Position numbers and translations under genes: made by a program. A stretch of DNA of 64,000 nucleotides from Chloroflexota bacterium (GTDB lineage: Bacteria > Chloroflexota > Anaerolineae > J102), in the NCBI GenBank assembly GCA_029782215.1, contig JAKOVD010000035.1:35187-99186 (forward strand), given 5' to 3'. Below are positions 26,401-35,398 of the stretch, in pieces. The notes below the pieces were generated by a model that did no database searches, was not told where the DNA came from, and worked only from the letters and a program-made list of their open reading frames with translations. Within the stretch, counting starts at the first letter, position 1, and every line of letters begins with the position of its first letter.

Positions 26401-27285
26401 GAACTGCTCGGCGTTTACGTTTCCGAACACCCCCTTGAGCGCGTCACGGCCCGGTATCAGAACGTCATCAGTTGCCTGTGCAACGAGGTGACGCCGGAGA
26501 AGAAGGACAGGGGCGTCACCCTGGCCGGGATGATCGCCGGCTGCCGCACCTTCTTCACGAAGAAGGGCGACCGCATGGCCTTTGTCACCCTGGAGGACCT
26601 GCAGGGCAAGTGCGATGTCACCGTCTTCCCGCGGCTGCTGGCGCAGACCCCCGAGCACCTGCTGCAGGAGGGCACGGTCGTGCTGGTGCGCGGCAAGGTG
26701 GACGTGCGCAATGACCGCGTCACGGTGATCGCCGACCAGATCTCAGACAGCTTTGAGTACGCCGTTCCTGCCAACGGCGAACGGCTGCCGGCTTTTGCCG
26801 ACACGCCCCCCGTTCTGTGGGAGGTGGACGAGGCGTCGTTCGGCGTCGTCGCCGACGAGCCTTCCGGCTTCATGGATGTGCCGCCGGAGACCGACGAGCC
26901 GGCCGCCGGCGCCAACGGCCACCGCGCACCGGACGGCGCTGCCCCGCAACCCCCGGTGGCGAAGCCGCCGGCGCCGGTTTCCGACCTGCCGCCGCGGAAG
27001 GCCGCGACCGTGGCGGTCGACGTCGTCCAGGCCCCGCCCGCACCGCGCCTGGTGCGAGTCACTTTTCGTCGGGGGGCCGACCGGCAGGGCGACAGCCACC
27101 GGCTGGCCCAGGCGATTTCCCTCTTCCGGCGTTTTCCTGGCGACGATCGCTTTGTCGTCCACGTGGACAACGAGCTTGAGCTCTCATTCCCAAATGAGAG
27201 CACGCGCTACTGCGAGGACCTGGCGTCGGCGATGGCAGCGCTGTTGGGCGCCGGTTGTCTCGAGGTGACCTCGCCCGCGCGTTAG
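23437..27285 (+). CDS. dnaE: DNA polymerase III alpha subunit
   Basis: A 1282-residue replicative polymerase of the DnaE1 type. The N-terminal PHP domain starts FVHLHVHSEFSLLDG. The palm carries catalytic Asp residues in PDFDLD (410-415), and the finger/thumb signatures (YKSDESVRGLIDATRQLEG, SLYRPGPLQYIPNF) follow. A helix-hairpin-helix and an OB fold (GVTLAGMIAGCRTFFTKKG) are at the C-terminal end, then an Ala/Pro-rich linker and a small extra domain. The ATG at 23437 is preferred to the TTG at 23425 because the family begins there. It overlaps the convergent CPBP gene by four bases at its stop. Confidence 0.97.
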   Translation: MSGTEDFVHLHVHSEFSLLDGLASVDGLVKRAAELGQPAIALTDHGAMHGIVPFHRAARNAGLRPIVGMESYITLPGRPMSGKDSEQDKDNNHLLLLAASQTGYRNLIKIASASQMEGYYYKPRIDFDYLANHAEGLITTTGCLAATVPSLLNDEHGAADEKKALEWFHRYRELFGPDRFYVELQEHDIDQLRSVNRTLVDWAHRYEVPLVVTNDVHYVRVTDYEAHDTLLCVQTGATKSATKRLRYANDSFYLKSRSELEAAFRSYLDLPAEAFTNTLRVAEMCSVDVEDSTFHLPDIEIPAGHTYQSYLRYLTFEGLKEKYGPRATDPVVVERAEKELGIIHQMGFDVYFIIVWDLCQAMKRRNIWWNVRGSGAGSIVAYATEITLIDPLEHDLIFERFLNPGRVSMPDFDLDIPDDSREEMIRYTQDKYGSDHVAQIVAFGRMKARAAVRDVGRALDIPLPDVDRIARLIPAIPGKNVTIEACLTEGAEFYSPELAQIYKSDESVRGLIDATRQLEGVARHASTHAAAVIVTDKPLRDLVPIMRPQKTVVTETMAQFEFPICESIGLLKVDFLGLATLSIMREAARLIEERHGVHYTLQNIPTDDPESFKLLSSGEVVGVFQVESAGMRRILTEMHPSNIKHIMAVVSLYRPGPLQYIPNFVARMNNKEQVTYHHPALVPILGETYGIIVYQEQIMRIATDLAGYSLSEADNMRKAVAKKKEKDLLKHRSKMLEGAAGRDIPADITAEIFDDIEKFARYGFPKAHGADYALITVQTAFLKARYPLEYMAALLLVDREKTDKVVNTITECRRMGIEVLPPDINASGIDFTLAELPSHMKAPERDPRLGYSFPVPPRAAIRYGLGAIKNVGEGPVDEILRARAEGPFTSLEDVCERVDLRLLNKRTLECLVKAGAFDSLVPDRAKVLAVLDRMMNLSSATWEAREVGQGSLFDLFDFAERKSGVHSLFDPPPVIEPLSGKDRLSWEKELLGVYVSEHPLERVTARYQNVISCLCNEVTPEKKDRGVTLAGMIAGCRTFFTKKGDRMAFVTLEDLQGKCDVTVFPRLLAQTPEHLLQEGTVVLVRGKVDVRNDRVTVIADQISDSFEYAVPANGERLPAFADTPPVLWEVDEASFGVVADEPSGFMDVPPETDEPAAGANGHRAPDGAAPQPPVAKPPAPVSDLPPRKAATVAVDVVQAPPAPRLVRVTFRRGADRQGDSHRLAQAISLFRRFPGDDRFVVHVDNELELSFPNESTRYCEDLASAMAALLGAGCLEVTSPAR

Positions 27286-27962
27286 GCCGGGCCTGCCCGC
27301 CGGCTCAGGATCTCGGCCTGGATGAGCTGCGCCACATTGGTCGTCCAGTGGGCAATGACGACGAGCCAGAGGCTCAGGCGCCAGAGGAACATGGCGCTGA
27401 AGATCAGGGCGACGATGGTGACGCCCGCCACCCCCCACTCCCCCTGCGGCCGGTGCAGCAGTCCGAACAGGATCGAGGCGGCGACGGCAAAGAACACGAC
27501 GTTGACGTAGGGGGCAAAGCCGCCCAGGAGCAGGGAGCGAAAGAGCAGCTCTTCCAGGAGGGCGACGGGTATCAGCGCCAGGATGACCAGGGGCCACTGG
27601 CCGCGACTGCGCGGGCGGATGGAGCGCTCGACGACGTCCGAATGCCACTGCGGCCGGTGCCGCTGCACCCAGAGGGTGGGGGGCAGCAGGGCCAGGGAGA
27701 TGGCGACGCCGGCTGCTACTCCGATGCCGGCGTCGCCGATGGGGTCTTTGCTGATCCATCCCAGGGCCGCAGGACCGAGGCCGCTGAGCCAGCCCAGGCC
27801 GAAGCCCACCGCGATCATGCCGAGGCGGGCCAGGTTTTCGAAGGGCAGCAGCAGCAGATTCTCCTCAGGCTGCCATGTCTCCAGCAGTTGGCCGGTGCGG
27901 TAGGTGGCAAATGACACGAAGCCGAGGAGCAGAATGAGCCCCACGACGAACAGAATGGGCAC
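27282..27962 (-). CDS. CPBP-family intramembrane metalloprotease
   Basis: A 226-residue, mostly hydrophobic protein with about six membrane segments. Motif 1 of the CPBP (Rce1/Abi) family is EELLFR (E137, E138, R142); motif 2 His is H170 in FGLLH, and motif 3 is H205-xxx-N209. These residues coordinate zinc in the membrane. Substrates are unknown. It lies 9 bp downstream of the HExxH secreted protease gene on the same strand and ends in a four-base tail-to-tail overlap with dnaE. It is the last gene of the minus-strand run that begins at the recombinase. Confidence 0.88.
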   Translation of the reverse strand: MPILFVVGLILLLGFVSFATYRTGQLLETWQPEENLLLLPFENLARLGMIAVGFGLGWLSGLGPAALGWISKDPIGDAGIGVAAGVAISLALLPPTLWVQRHRPQWHSDVVERSIRPRSRGQWPLVILALIPVALLEELLFRSLLLGGFAPYVNVVFFAVAASILFGLLHRPQGEWGVAGVTIVALIFSAMFLWRLSLWLVVIAHWTTNVAQLIQAEILSRRAGPA

Positions 27963-27971
27963 GTGCGGGGG

Positions 27972-30035
27972 TCAATTGCCTTTGACAGAGTACTGGTAAG
28001 TGGCGGTCTCTGTGGTGGCGGGCGCCAGCGCTGAGATGGCCAGGATAATGTCCTTCTTCTTGTCCAGCCCCTGCAGCTTCAACTCGCCGCGACCATCCGG
28101 GCCGACCGGCACCTGGGTGACCTGCACCTTGCCGTCGGCCGTCGTCGTGATTGCCTGCACGCGCCAATTCTGCACCAGTTGGTTGTTGGTGAGCAGCCAG
28201 CCCTCCAACTGCCAGTTGCCGGGGCCATTCTCGAAATCGTTCTTGTAGCCGATCTCAGGAATCTCCACGTCATCGATGAACATCCCCGGCAGCGTCACGG
28301 CCGCATCGGTGACGTATTCGAAGCGGATCTGGATGTCTTTGCCGGCGTAGGGGGTGAGATCGACTTCCTCTTCGATCCATTCCGGCGTGGCGCCGCCGCT
28401 TGTCCCGGTGTAGCCAGGCCCGTAAGCATTGCCCTGGGGATTTTCGTTGGTCGTGTTGGCAGTTTCCAGGGGCGTCCAGGTCTTGCCGCCGTCGGTGCTG
28501 GCGGACACATAGGCGTAATCCCAGAACTTCTCGATGTCGTACCACAGCCGGTAGCGCAGCGTTGCCTTGTCGACGCCTTTGAGGTCCACCGGCAGGGTCA
28601 GGCGGGTGTCTGACTCGTCGTTCACATTACTCCACCACGCCCACTGGCCGCTGTAGGCATCGGTGGGCGCCAGTTTGTTGGTCGTGACGCCCTGGAAGTC
28701 GATGGTGGCAGTCTGGCTGCCGGGCAGGCGGATGTAATCGGCGGCATACTGATGCACGTCGCCGTTTCCTTCCGCAGGCAGCTTCCTGAACGTCTTGGCG
28801 GGCTTCATGGGCTTGGGGTCGTAGTCGGGATAGCCCCACTGCCCCTTGTCAAGGCTGGGATCGTCCAGCCAGTTGGCAACCACCCAGTCGCCGAAGAGCT
28901 GGTCGGCCGTGATGCCGGCGCCGATTTCCTTGAGCACGTTGTCGACCGACTCCATGCCGTTGGCCGGATCGGCGACAAGCGCCTGGGTGGCCTTGTCGCC
29001 AAAACGGCTGAGGAAGTAGTTCAGGAAGAGGTAGGAGTTGCCGTAGTGCGCGTACGAATCTTCCCGGTCCTGGTCGGGCCAGGTGTTGAGCTGGATATCC
29101 GGGTTGCTGGCGAAAACCTCATCCGGCTTGATGGAGTCCTCGGAGCGCGCGAGATCGTTGAGCTGGGTGGCCAGCTCGGACGAGCCCTCGTTGAGCCAGG
29201 TTGACTCGTTCTTGTCCTCGTTCCAGTGAATCATGTGCTGGAACTCATGCGCCAGCGTGGCGTTGTAGAATTCGGTGCCGGGCTCGTTGTTGTCCAGGTT
29301 GACGTAGAACATCTCCTTCTCGTTGGAGTAGGGATTGATCTTGCTGGACACTTCATCGGCCGAGGAGTAGTAGCCTGCCACGCTGTTGCCCAGGTCGGTG
29401 GCGTGGAGGATGTGCAGGCGGGGATCATTGTCGACGCCAGGCGTCCACTCACTGCCGAAGAACTTGCGATCGGTGGGATAGATTTGGCTATCGAAAAGCT
29501 CAGCCGACTTGCGCAGCGCCGACAGGTTGACGTCCTTGCCCTTTTCCACCCACATATAGAGGTGATCGGTCTTGAGCACCAGCTCGGCATCGATCTTGGT
29601 GTTCTTGTCGGTGTCCGTGTTGGAGGTCCAGAAACTGCGGACCTCGCCAACCTCGTAGGAGGGCGGGGTGGCGTTGACCACCAGCGGCACTTCTCCGAGT
29701 TCAGGCTTGAAGCGAGTGGCCAGATCGCGAGCGTCTGCCGTCGGGATAACGACTGCGCGCAGTTGGCTTTCGGTATCCATGCCGGCGGGTACAGTGGCAA
29801 CCGGGGTGGGCGTGCCGGGGACAGGCGTCGCCCTTGGCGTACGCGTGGGGGCTGGTTCGGCGGTCGGGGCTTGTTCGAAGGCTGGGGTTGGCTGTTGCAG
29901 CGGCTCTGCCGTGGACGCGGCTTCGCCGTTGATACTGCCGATGAGGTAGAAGGTCATCCCTGCTGCCGTCATGGCGCACAGACAGCAGAGGACAAGCAAG
30001 ACAACGATGGTAACGAACAGGGCGTTTCGGGACAT
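27972..30035 (-). CDS. secreted or membrane-anchored zinc metalloprotease (immune inhibitor A/M6-like)
   Basis: A 687-residue protein with an N-terminal signal/anchor (about 7-33) and a Pro/Thr linker (about 45-85). The catalytic domain has the zinc motif H263-E-F-Q-H267 and a downstream glutamate E283 in LNEGSSE. A C-terminal half (about 440-600) has a WSNVNDESDTRLTLP / SASTDGGKTWTPL pattern found in M6 immune-inhibitor-A-like proteins. It would cut proteins outside the cell. It shares its strand and probably its operon with the Asp-box protein and two membrane proteins. Confidence 0.88.
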   Translation of the reverse strand: MSRNALFVTIVVLLVLCCLCAMTAAGMTFYLIGSINGEAASTAEPLQQPTPAFEQAPTAEPAPTRTPRATPVPGTPTPVATVPAGMDTESQLRAVVIPTADARDLATRFKPELGEVPLVVNATPPSYEVGEVRSFWTSNTDTDKNTKIDAELVLKTDHLYMWVEKGKDVNLSALRKSAELFDSQIYPTDRKFFGSEWTPGVDNDPRLHILHATDLGNSVAGYYSSADEVSSKINPYSNEKEMFYVNLDNNEPGTEFYNATLAHEFQHMIHWNEDKNESTWLNEGSSELATQLNDLARSEDSIKPDEVFASNPDIQLNTWPDQDREDSYAHYGNSYLFLNYFLSRFGDKATQALVADPANGMESVDNVLKEIGAGITADQLFGDWVVANWLDDPSLDKGQWGYPDYDPKPMKPAKTFRKLPAEGNGDVHQYAADYIRLPGSQTATIDFQGVTTNKLAPTDAYSGQWAWWSNVNDESDTRLTLPVDLKGVDKATLRYRLWYDIEKFWDYAYVSASTDGGKTWTPLETANTTNENPQGNAYGPGYTGTSGGATPEWIEEEVDLTPYAGKDIQIRFEYVTDAAVTLPGMFIDDVEIPEIGYKNDFENGPGNWQLEGWLLTNNQLVQNWRVQAITTTADGKVQVTQVPVGPDGRGELKLQGLDKKKDIILAISALAPATTETATYQYSVKGN

Positions 30036-30093
30036 AGCACAGGTGGGGTGGGGGCTGCCGGCTGCGTTCAGGCAGCCGGGGAGCGGAATCGCG

Positions 30094-30813
30094 CTAGGGC
30101 TGGACCCAGCACGAGGCGCTCAAGGGGATGGAACCGCCGGCCGTGGCGCGCACACCGGCGGGTTCCAGGTCGACATAGACGCGATGGGAGGGGATGAAGA
30201 ACCAGGTGTAGACGCGAAAACAGACGCGTTGGCGCTCACCGTCGGGATGTAGTCGTACATCTTCTACGGCCAGGCGTCGATCTGTCAAACCGCGTGCCAA
30301 GAGCTGCCATCTCCAGGCCTGGGCGGCATTGATGGCCAGGCGCTGCGGCTCACCGGTCAGGGACGGTTGCGGGGCCGGCAGATAGGTGGGCATCAGCGCC
30401 AGCGGCAGGACGACCGCGAACAGCACGAAGCCGATCTTCCAACTCAGCCGGCGTTCCTCCCAACGCAGCAAGGTGGCTAACCATGTGACGATCAGACTCG
30501 CCAGCAGCAGAACAGCATAGTAGAAGCCGGTGTTGAGAAGAAAGCCAACAGGATCGAACTCAGTCCGGCCGATGGTGCTGCCCAGGTGCGTAGCGATGGG
30601 ATAGCCTTGCCAGCCGGAACAGCCGCCAGGGCAGCCGGCCTGATAGTCAGGCACCCGAAACAGAATGCTGGAGAGGTAGCTCAAGACGGCAGCCAGCGGC
30701 GCCGCGGCGATGACCCAGTCGATGCCGCGACGGCTGCGCCGCACCCACCAGACGGCCGATAGGACCGCCAGGGTGACAACGATCAGGCCCGGGATGAGTT
30801 CCTGCAGCACCAT
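30094..30813 (-). CDS. membrane protein of unknown function
   Basis: A 239-residue protein with four predicted membrane segments, about residues 6-23, 33-50, 85-105 and 115-130, then a soluble tail of about 105 residues that begins TYLPAPQPSLTGE. I do not recognise a family. ATG 30813 is preferred to the codon at 30846, because that one would overlap the preceding gene by 29 bp while 30813 lies 4 bp after its stop. The cysteine pair in QAGCPGGCSG between segments 2 and 3 is exposed. Adjacent to secreted proteins, it may belong to the same surface-related set. Confidence 0.7.
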   Translation of the reverse strand: MVLQELIPGLIVVTLAVLSAVWWVRRSRRGIDWVIAAAPLAAVLSYLSSILFRVPDYQAGCPGGCSGWQGYPIATHLGSTIGRTEFDPVGFLLNTGFYYAVLLLASLIVTWLATLLRWEERRLSWKIGFVLFAVVLPLALMPTYLPAPQPSLTGEPQRLAINAAQAWRWQLLARGLTDRRLAVEDVRLHPDGERQRVCFRVYTWFFIPSHRVYVDLEPAGVRATAGGSIPLSASCWVQP

Positions 30814-30817
30814 GATC

Positions 30818-33757
30818 CTACGGCTTGCAGCCGGCGATGGGCTCAAGCATCATCGGCGCCCGAGTACGCCCGTCGCTGCCATGCACCCAGACGTTGGTGC
30901 TGGCGTCAACGCCGGGCACCTCCAACCAGAATGTCCAACGATGCTCTGGGTCACGCGCCAGGCTGACATCGATGTTGTTGAACTCATAGACCGTGTAGCT
31001 GAAGCCATCCGCCTGGACGACACGCGGAATGCCAGCAGCCAGGCGGCGTCCCACCTGGTTGTCAAGCGCTCCCACCAGCCAGACGCGGCCAGGAAGCTGG
31101 TTGGCTGCCAGGGCAAGATGGGTCCCTTTGGCGAACAGGACGGCGCTGATGTTGGCCAGGTTGGCCTGCTCCACGGGAATGGCCTGGTTCGCTTCGTCAT
31201 GCGGCCAAACCACGCGAATCAGGGCGTCGACCGACGCCGGCTGCACGGATGCCAGGCCGCTGGGCACAGGCGGATCGGGAAGATAGGTGCGGGCATCGGC
31301 CGCGTGCACCCAGACGCTGCTGGCGCTCTCGGCCAGCCCGGGGGCCGCCCGCGACATAAACACGAGCTTGTGTTCTGGTGCGTTGGCCCAGGAGAGATCG
31401 ACGTCGTTGAGCTCCCAGAAGGGGAAGGGATGACCTTCGACCGTGCGCTGGGTGGCCGTGCCCAGGCGCTGCAGCGGACCGGCATCGCGCGCCATCCAGA
31501 CTTCAACCGTGGGGGTCCAGGCGCAAGGCGGTACCTCAAGCGTGCGACTGCTGTACAGGCGCAGCCCCAGGTTGCCCTGTCGTGCCTGGTCCACGGGCGC
31601 TCCATCGTGCGGCCAGAGGATTTCGATGCGCGCGTCCACCTGGGCGGGCGGCTCGGACTGCGCGGCGACCGGGCTGAGGGCGATCACGCCCAGGTTACTG
31701 GTGCCGGCGACGATGCCATCCTGGGCGCGAGCCAGGGCCGTCACCAGGGTGTCGCCGATGTCCTGGGAGGCATCGGTCCAGGTGCGGCCGTTGTCGGTGC
31801 TGTGATACACGCCGCCGCCATCACGCCCGGCCCACCACTCCTCCGTGTGCAAGGGGTCGATGAGCAATGACAGCAGGTTGGGACCTTCGGGGCGCACGGG
31901 CGCGCCATCTTGCCAATGGGTTCCCGAGGGAATGCCGCTGTCGCTGCGATACCAGGTGCGCCCCCCGTCGCGCGACCGCTGCAGACCGCCCCATTTGTAG
32001 AGGGCGATGAGATCGCTGGCATCGTCAGGGTGCACCCGTAGTCGGGCGATCTCGCCCGGCGGCAGGGCGCCTGACGTCTGCCAGGTATCGCCGGCGTCGG
32101 TCGACCGCTGCAGGCCGGCGCCTGACCCTGCCGACACAGCGGCAAAGATGTCCCCGTTGGGAGCGGCGGCGACAGCACTCACGGTGTCGGTGAGCGGCGT
32201 CTGTCGCCACGTCGCGCCGCGGTCGGTGGAGCGCCAGAGGCCGTTAGCAGCGGAAAAGAAGAGCGTCTGCGGCTGTTTGCCAAAGGCAAGCTGGCCCGGC
32301 GTCGCCGGCGTGTTGAAGTGCGCCCAGGTGCGGCCGCCATCGCTGCTGCGCGCAATCCCTGTTCCGTCCAGGCCGTAGACGGCGCCGCGTTCGTTCGGGT
32401 TGACCTGCAGATCGCTGAGCGACAGGTTGCCCAGATAGCGCATGGCGGGCAGCCAGGTCATCGCATTTGCGGTCAGGTCGCTGCGCATCACCGTTCGCCC
32501 CGAAGCCTTCTCCGAAATCGGATCGCCGCTCAATGCCAGCAGTGAGCCGTCCGGCAGAGCCGCCAGGCTGCGCACGGCGCTGGCGGCAGGGAGGCCGCTG
32601 TTCGTGGCAAGCCACTGGCTGCCCGCCGAGTCTGTGCGCCACACACCGCCCGGACCGACTGCGATCCAACGGCCCGCCTGGCGCGGGTGCAGGAAGATAT
32701 CGTCAACCGCCATCCCCTCCAGGGCCGTGCCAGCAGCGCGCCAGGTGAGTCCGGCATCTGGCGACAGCCACAGCCCGGCATTGGTCGCCAACAGCAATTG
32801 CCGCGAGTCATCCGGATCGAGGCGGAGCCGCAAGGGCCGTATCGGGGCGCCGTTCTCCTCAAGGGTCTGGTTCCATCGCGCCGGGACGTCTTGCCAGGTG
32901 ACGCCGCCGTCGGGTGAGCGGAAGAGCGCCAGCTTGCCTGGGTTGCCCGCCAGCGCCGTCACCAGGTAGATCAATCCCTGTTGGGTGGGATCGAGCGCAA
33001 TGGCGGTCTCGCCGCCCGGTGCAAGACCTTCGCCTATCGGCAGCGCAGCCTGCCGCCAGCTAAGGCCGGCATCCTGGCTGATGAGCAGACCACCCTGTGT
33101 GACCGCGTAGAGATGGTCGGGGTCGAACGGGTCCGCGGCGAGATCGGTGACGGTTGTTTCGGGTTTGCCGGTGTAGGATTGCACCAGGTGCTGCTGCCAG
33201 TTGTAGCCGCCGTCCGTGCTGGTATACAGGTAGCTGTTTGGGTACTCGTCGCTGCCCAGGGTGAGGAGCTGCTGGCGCCCGCCGGCATCCTGAACGATTG
33301 CCACCACGCTTTGGTCCGACATGCCGCGCACAAGGACGGGCCGCCAGGTCCGACCGTTGTTGTCGCTGCGCCACAGCCCATCGGCAGCCGTGCCCACCCA
33401 GATGGTGCTGGTAGAGCGGCCCTTGGTCATGGCGAGCGCCGTGGGCTGCGCGTAGGCGAGATCATTGCCCGCCGGCTGCCAGGTCACACCGCCGTCGCTG
33501 CTCACATAGGGCGCCCAGGTCTTGTGGCCTTCCCCCTGGCTGGTTTGCGTGCGATCGGGATTGCGGCTGACCTGTTGGCCGACAAAGACGACCAGGAAGT
33601 CTGGCGTGGCCGGGTCAGAAGCCAGGTGTGTAGCCGGCGCCGTCGGCCCCATGCCCGCCTGCCAGGCAAGCGGCCCAGTCTCGGCCGCAGCGGCGAGAGG
33701 CTGCCAGGCGGCAAGCATCAGCAGGACGAGGAGCGAGCACGCCAGCGCAGCTCTCAT
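30818..33757 (-). CDS. secreted Asp-box (BNR/Ycf48-like) repeat protein
   Basis: A 979-residue exported protein with a signal peptide (about 1-25, cut after AAAA). At least eleven Asp-box motifs of the S-x-D-x-G-x-x-W type are visible (for example SSDGGVTW, STDGGYNW, SPDAGLTW, STDNGRTW), which predicts one or two beta-propellers over residues 30-690. Two further related domains follow, each opening with an I-x(2)-[LV]WPHD motif. Such propellers occur in sialidases and in photosystem assembly factors, but no catalytic set is evident here. It is the largest gene of a minus-strand operon. Confidence 0.85.
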   Translation of the reverse strand: MRAALACSLLVLLMLAAWQPLAAAAETGPLAWQAGMGPTAPATHLASDPATPDFLVVFVGQQVSRNPDRTQTSQGEGHKTWAPYVSSDGGVTWQPAGNDLAYAQPTALAMTKGRSTSTIWVGTAADGLWRSDNNGRTWRPVLVRGMSDQSVVAIVQDAGGRQQLLTLGSDEYPNSYLYTSTDGGYNWQQHLVQSYTGKPETTVTDLAADPFDPDHLYAVTQGGLLISQDAGLSWRQAALPIGEGLAPGGETAIALDPTQQGLIYLVTALAGNPGKLALFRSPDGGVTWQDVPARWNQTLEENGAPIRPLRLRLDPDDSRQLLLATNAGLWLSPDAGLTWRAAGTALEGMAVDDIFLHPRQAGRWIAVGPGGVWRTDSAGSQWLATNSGLPAASAVRSLAALPDGSLLALSGDPISEKASGRTVMRSDLTANAMTWLPAMRYLGNLSLSDLQVNPNERGAVYGLDGTGIARSSDGGRTWAHFNTPATPGQLAFGKQPQTLFFSAANGLWRSTDRGATWRQTPLTDTVSAVAAAPNGDIFAAVSAGSGAGLQRSTDAGDTWQTSGALPPGEIARLRVHPDDASDLIALYKWGGLQRSRDGGRTWYRSDSGIPSGTHWQDGAPVRPEGPNLLSLLIDPLHTEEWWAGRDGGGVYHSTDNGRTWTDASQDIGDTLVTALARAQDGIVAGTSNLGVIALSPVAAQSEPPAQVDARIEILWPHDGAPVDQARQGNLGLRLYSSRTLEVPPCAWTPTVEVWMARDAGPLQRLGTATQRTVEGHPFPFWELNDVDLSWANAPEHKLVFMSRAAPGLAESASSVWVHAADARTYLPDPPVPSGLASVQPASVDALIRVVWPHDEANQAIPVEQANLANISAVLFAKGTHLALAANQLPGRVWLVGALDNQVGRRLAAGIPRVVQADGFSYTVYEFNNIDVSLARDPEHRWTFWLEVPGVDASTNVWVHGSDGRTRAPMMLEPIAGCKP

Positions 33758-33760
33758 TGC

Positions 33761-34498
33761 TCAGGGGACGACGACCTGGACGGTGCAAGGGTTCGGGTAG
33801 TTGCCTGTGGCGTCAACGACCACCAGGCGAATCACGTAGGAGCCGGAAGGGAGACCCGCGCTGTTGAAGACGCCCAATACACCGCCAATCACGGGCTTAT
33901 CGCTGCCGGCGAACCAGTTCCACTGTTCCGCACCCTCCGGGCTCCACTCCAGCTTGTAGAACTGGAAACGGTCGATGCTGGCCGACCCTGTGACGGGCAC
34001 GGCGCCGGCAACATGCTGGCCGACACCCGGACCGGCGATAGCGGCTCCTGGATTGGGGCAGGAGGGCAGCCGGACGGCAGGCGGCGCCGGTGTGGCAGTC
34101 GCCCGGATCTCGATGGTGGGTGTGGGGAGGGGACGGCGGGTGGGTGTGGGCGCCATGGCTGTCGGCGTCGTCGTGGGAGGGGCCATGGTCGGCGTGGGGG
34201 TATCGATGAGGACGATGCGGTCGGGTGTGGGCGTCATCAGCACCGCGATCTGCTCAAGACGGGGCAGCAGGCGATTGGTGGCAGCCCAGGTGACGGCCAT
34301 CACGGCGGCAAGCACGAGCGCCACCCCCAAGGCGCGGTGCGTACGGCCCGTGGCCACCTCTTTTTCCAGGGGAAAGATGGCCGACCGGCGATCGCGGCGG
34401 GCAAGCAGGGCGACGCGCAGATAGTAAAGCGCCACCAGCGCGCACAATGCGTAGATGTACTGAGCATTGGCGGCGACAAGCCGCATGAGAACAGTCAT
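33761..34498 (-). CDS. membrane protein with Pro/Thr linker and Ig-like C-terminal domain
   Basis: A 245-residue protein. Two membrane segments (about 8-28 and 52-72) precede a Pro/Thr-rich stretch (about 95-140), then a C-terminal beta-rich domain (GAAIAGPGVGQHVAGAV, GVLGVFNSAGLPSGSYVIRLVVVD) that resembles an Ig-like surface module. I know no function. It lies 3 bp upstream of the Asp-box gene, so the two are probably co-translated, and the Asp-box protein may be exported to the same surface. Confidence 0.75.
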   Translation of the reverse strand: MTVLMRLVAANAQYIYALCALVALYYLRVALLARRDRRSAIFPLEKEVATGRTHRALGVALVLAAVMAVTWAATNRLLPRLEQIAVLMTPTPDRIVLIDTPTPTMAPPTTTPTAMAPTPTRRPLPTPTIEIRATATPAPPAVRLPSCPNPGAAIAGPGVGQHVAGAVPVTGSASIDRFQFYKLEWSPEGAEQWNWFAGSDKPVIGGVLGVFNSAGLPSGSYVIRLVVVDATGNYPNPCTVQVVVP

Positions 34499-34538
34499 AG
34501 AGTCAACCCAAGGCGCGGCCCGGTCAAGGCCGTGCGGC

Positions 34539-35381
34539 CTAGGCCGCTTCGGGCCAGCGCCGCATGAGACCGCGCAGGAGCGCCAACATGCGGGGCACGA
34601 TCACGGCGCCAGCTTCAAGCACTTCGGCATGGGACGTGACCCGGGGAGTGTCTACGGCATCGACGGCGACATTGGAGATTCCCGACAGACCGAGCACGCG
34701 CATCCCGGCGTGTCTGGCGACCAGGGCTTCGTTGGTTGTGCTCATGCCGGTGGCATCGCCGCCGATTAGACGCACAAAGCGCACCTCGGCGGGTGTCTCG
34801 AAGGCAGGTCCCGAGAGACCGACATAGACGCCGCGGCGCAAAGGCTGCCCCAACTCGGCAGCCACCGCGATCGTCAGTTCCCGCAGACGCCGATCGTAGA
34901 CGGTGATCATGTCGGGAAAGCGGGGGCCAAGGCTGGGATCGTTGGGTCCCATCAACGGGTTGTGACCGATCATGCCCACGAGGTTGATCTGATCCTCGAT
35001 CAACATCAAATCGCCCGGCTGGAAGCCCGGGTTCAGGCCTCCGGCGGCATTGGTCAGGATCACGGTGTCGATCCCAAAGCTGTACATGACCCGAATCGGA
35101 AGCGTCACCTCTTCCGGGCTGAAGCCCTCGTAGTAATGCACCCGCCCCTGCATGACGAAGACGGGTGTGTTCTCCAGGGTACCGATGACAAGCTGGCCTC
35201 GGTGTCCTTCGACGGTCGATGGCTGGAATCCGGGTATGTCGGCATAGGAAAGCGTATCGGCGTCGGTGATTTCGTCTGCCAGCGCACTGTAGCCCGAGCC
35301 AAGCACGATGGCGATCTGGGGCCGGTGGCGGGTATGCTGCGCGATGAAGGCGGCGATCTGTTCGTAATCTGGCTTTGTCAT
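34539..35381 (-). CDS. purine nucleoside phosphorylase (PNP family I)
   Basis: A 280-residue enzyme that splits purine nucleosides with phosphate in the cytoplasm for nucleotide salvage. Phosphate-site motifs are IVLGSGYSALAD (about 25-36) and QGRVHYYEG (about 78-86). Further motifs are LTNAAGGLNPGF (about 109-120), the purine-site glutamate in GPAFETPAE, and GMSTTNEALVARH. The order matches trimeric PNPs such as PunA. It starts 17 bp after the recombinase gene stop and is on the same strand. Confidence 0.93.
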   Translation of the reverse strand: MTKPDYEQIAAFIAQHTRHRPQIAIVLGSGYSALADEITDADTLSYADIPGFQPSTVEGHRGQLVIGTLENTPVFVMQGRVHYYEGFSPEEVTLPIRVMYSFGIDTVILTNAAGGLNPGFQPGDLMLIEDQINLVGMIGHNPLMGPNDPSLGPRFPDMITVYDRRLRELTIAVAAELGQPLRRGVYVGLSGPAFETPAEVRFVRLIGGDATGMSTTNEALVARHAGMRVLGLSGISNVAVDAVDTPRVTSHAEVLEAGAVIVPRMLALLRGLMRRWPEAA

Positions 35382-35398
35382 GATCTGTTTCGCCTCAC

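Noticed and set aside
23485..26658. 1057-residue antisense frame over dnaE
   Set aside because: It is the mirror of an unmistakable polymerase frame. Its Val/His/Asp/Gly-rich composition is typical of a shadow frame.
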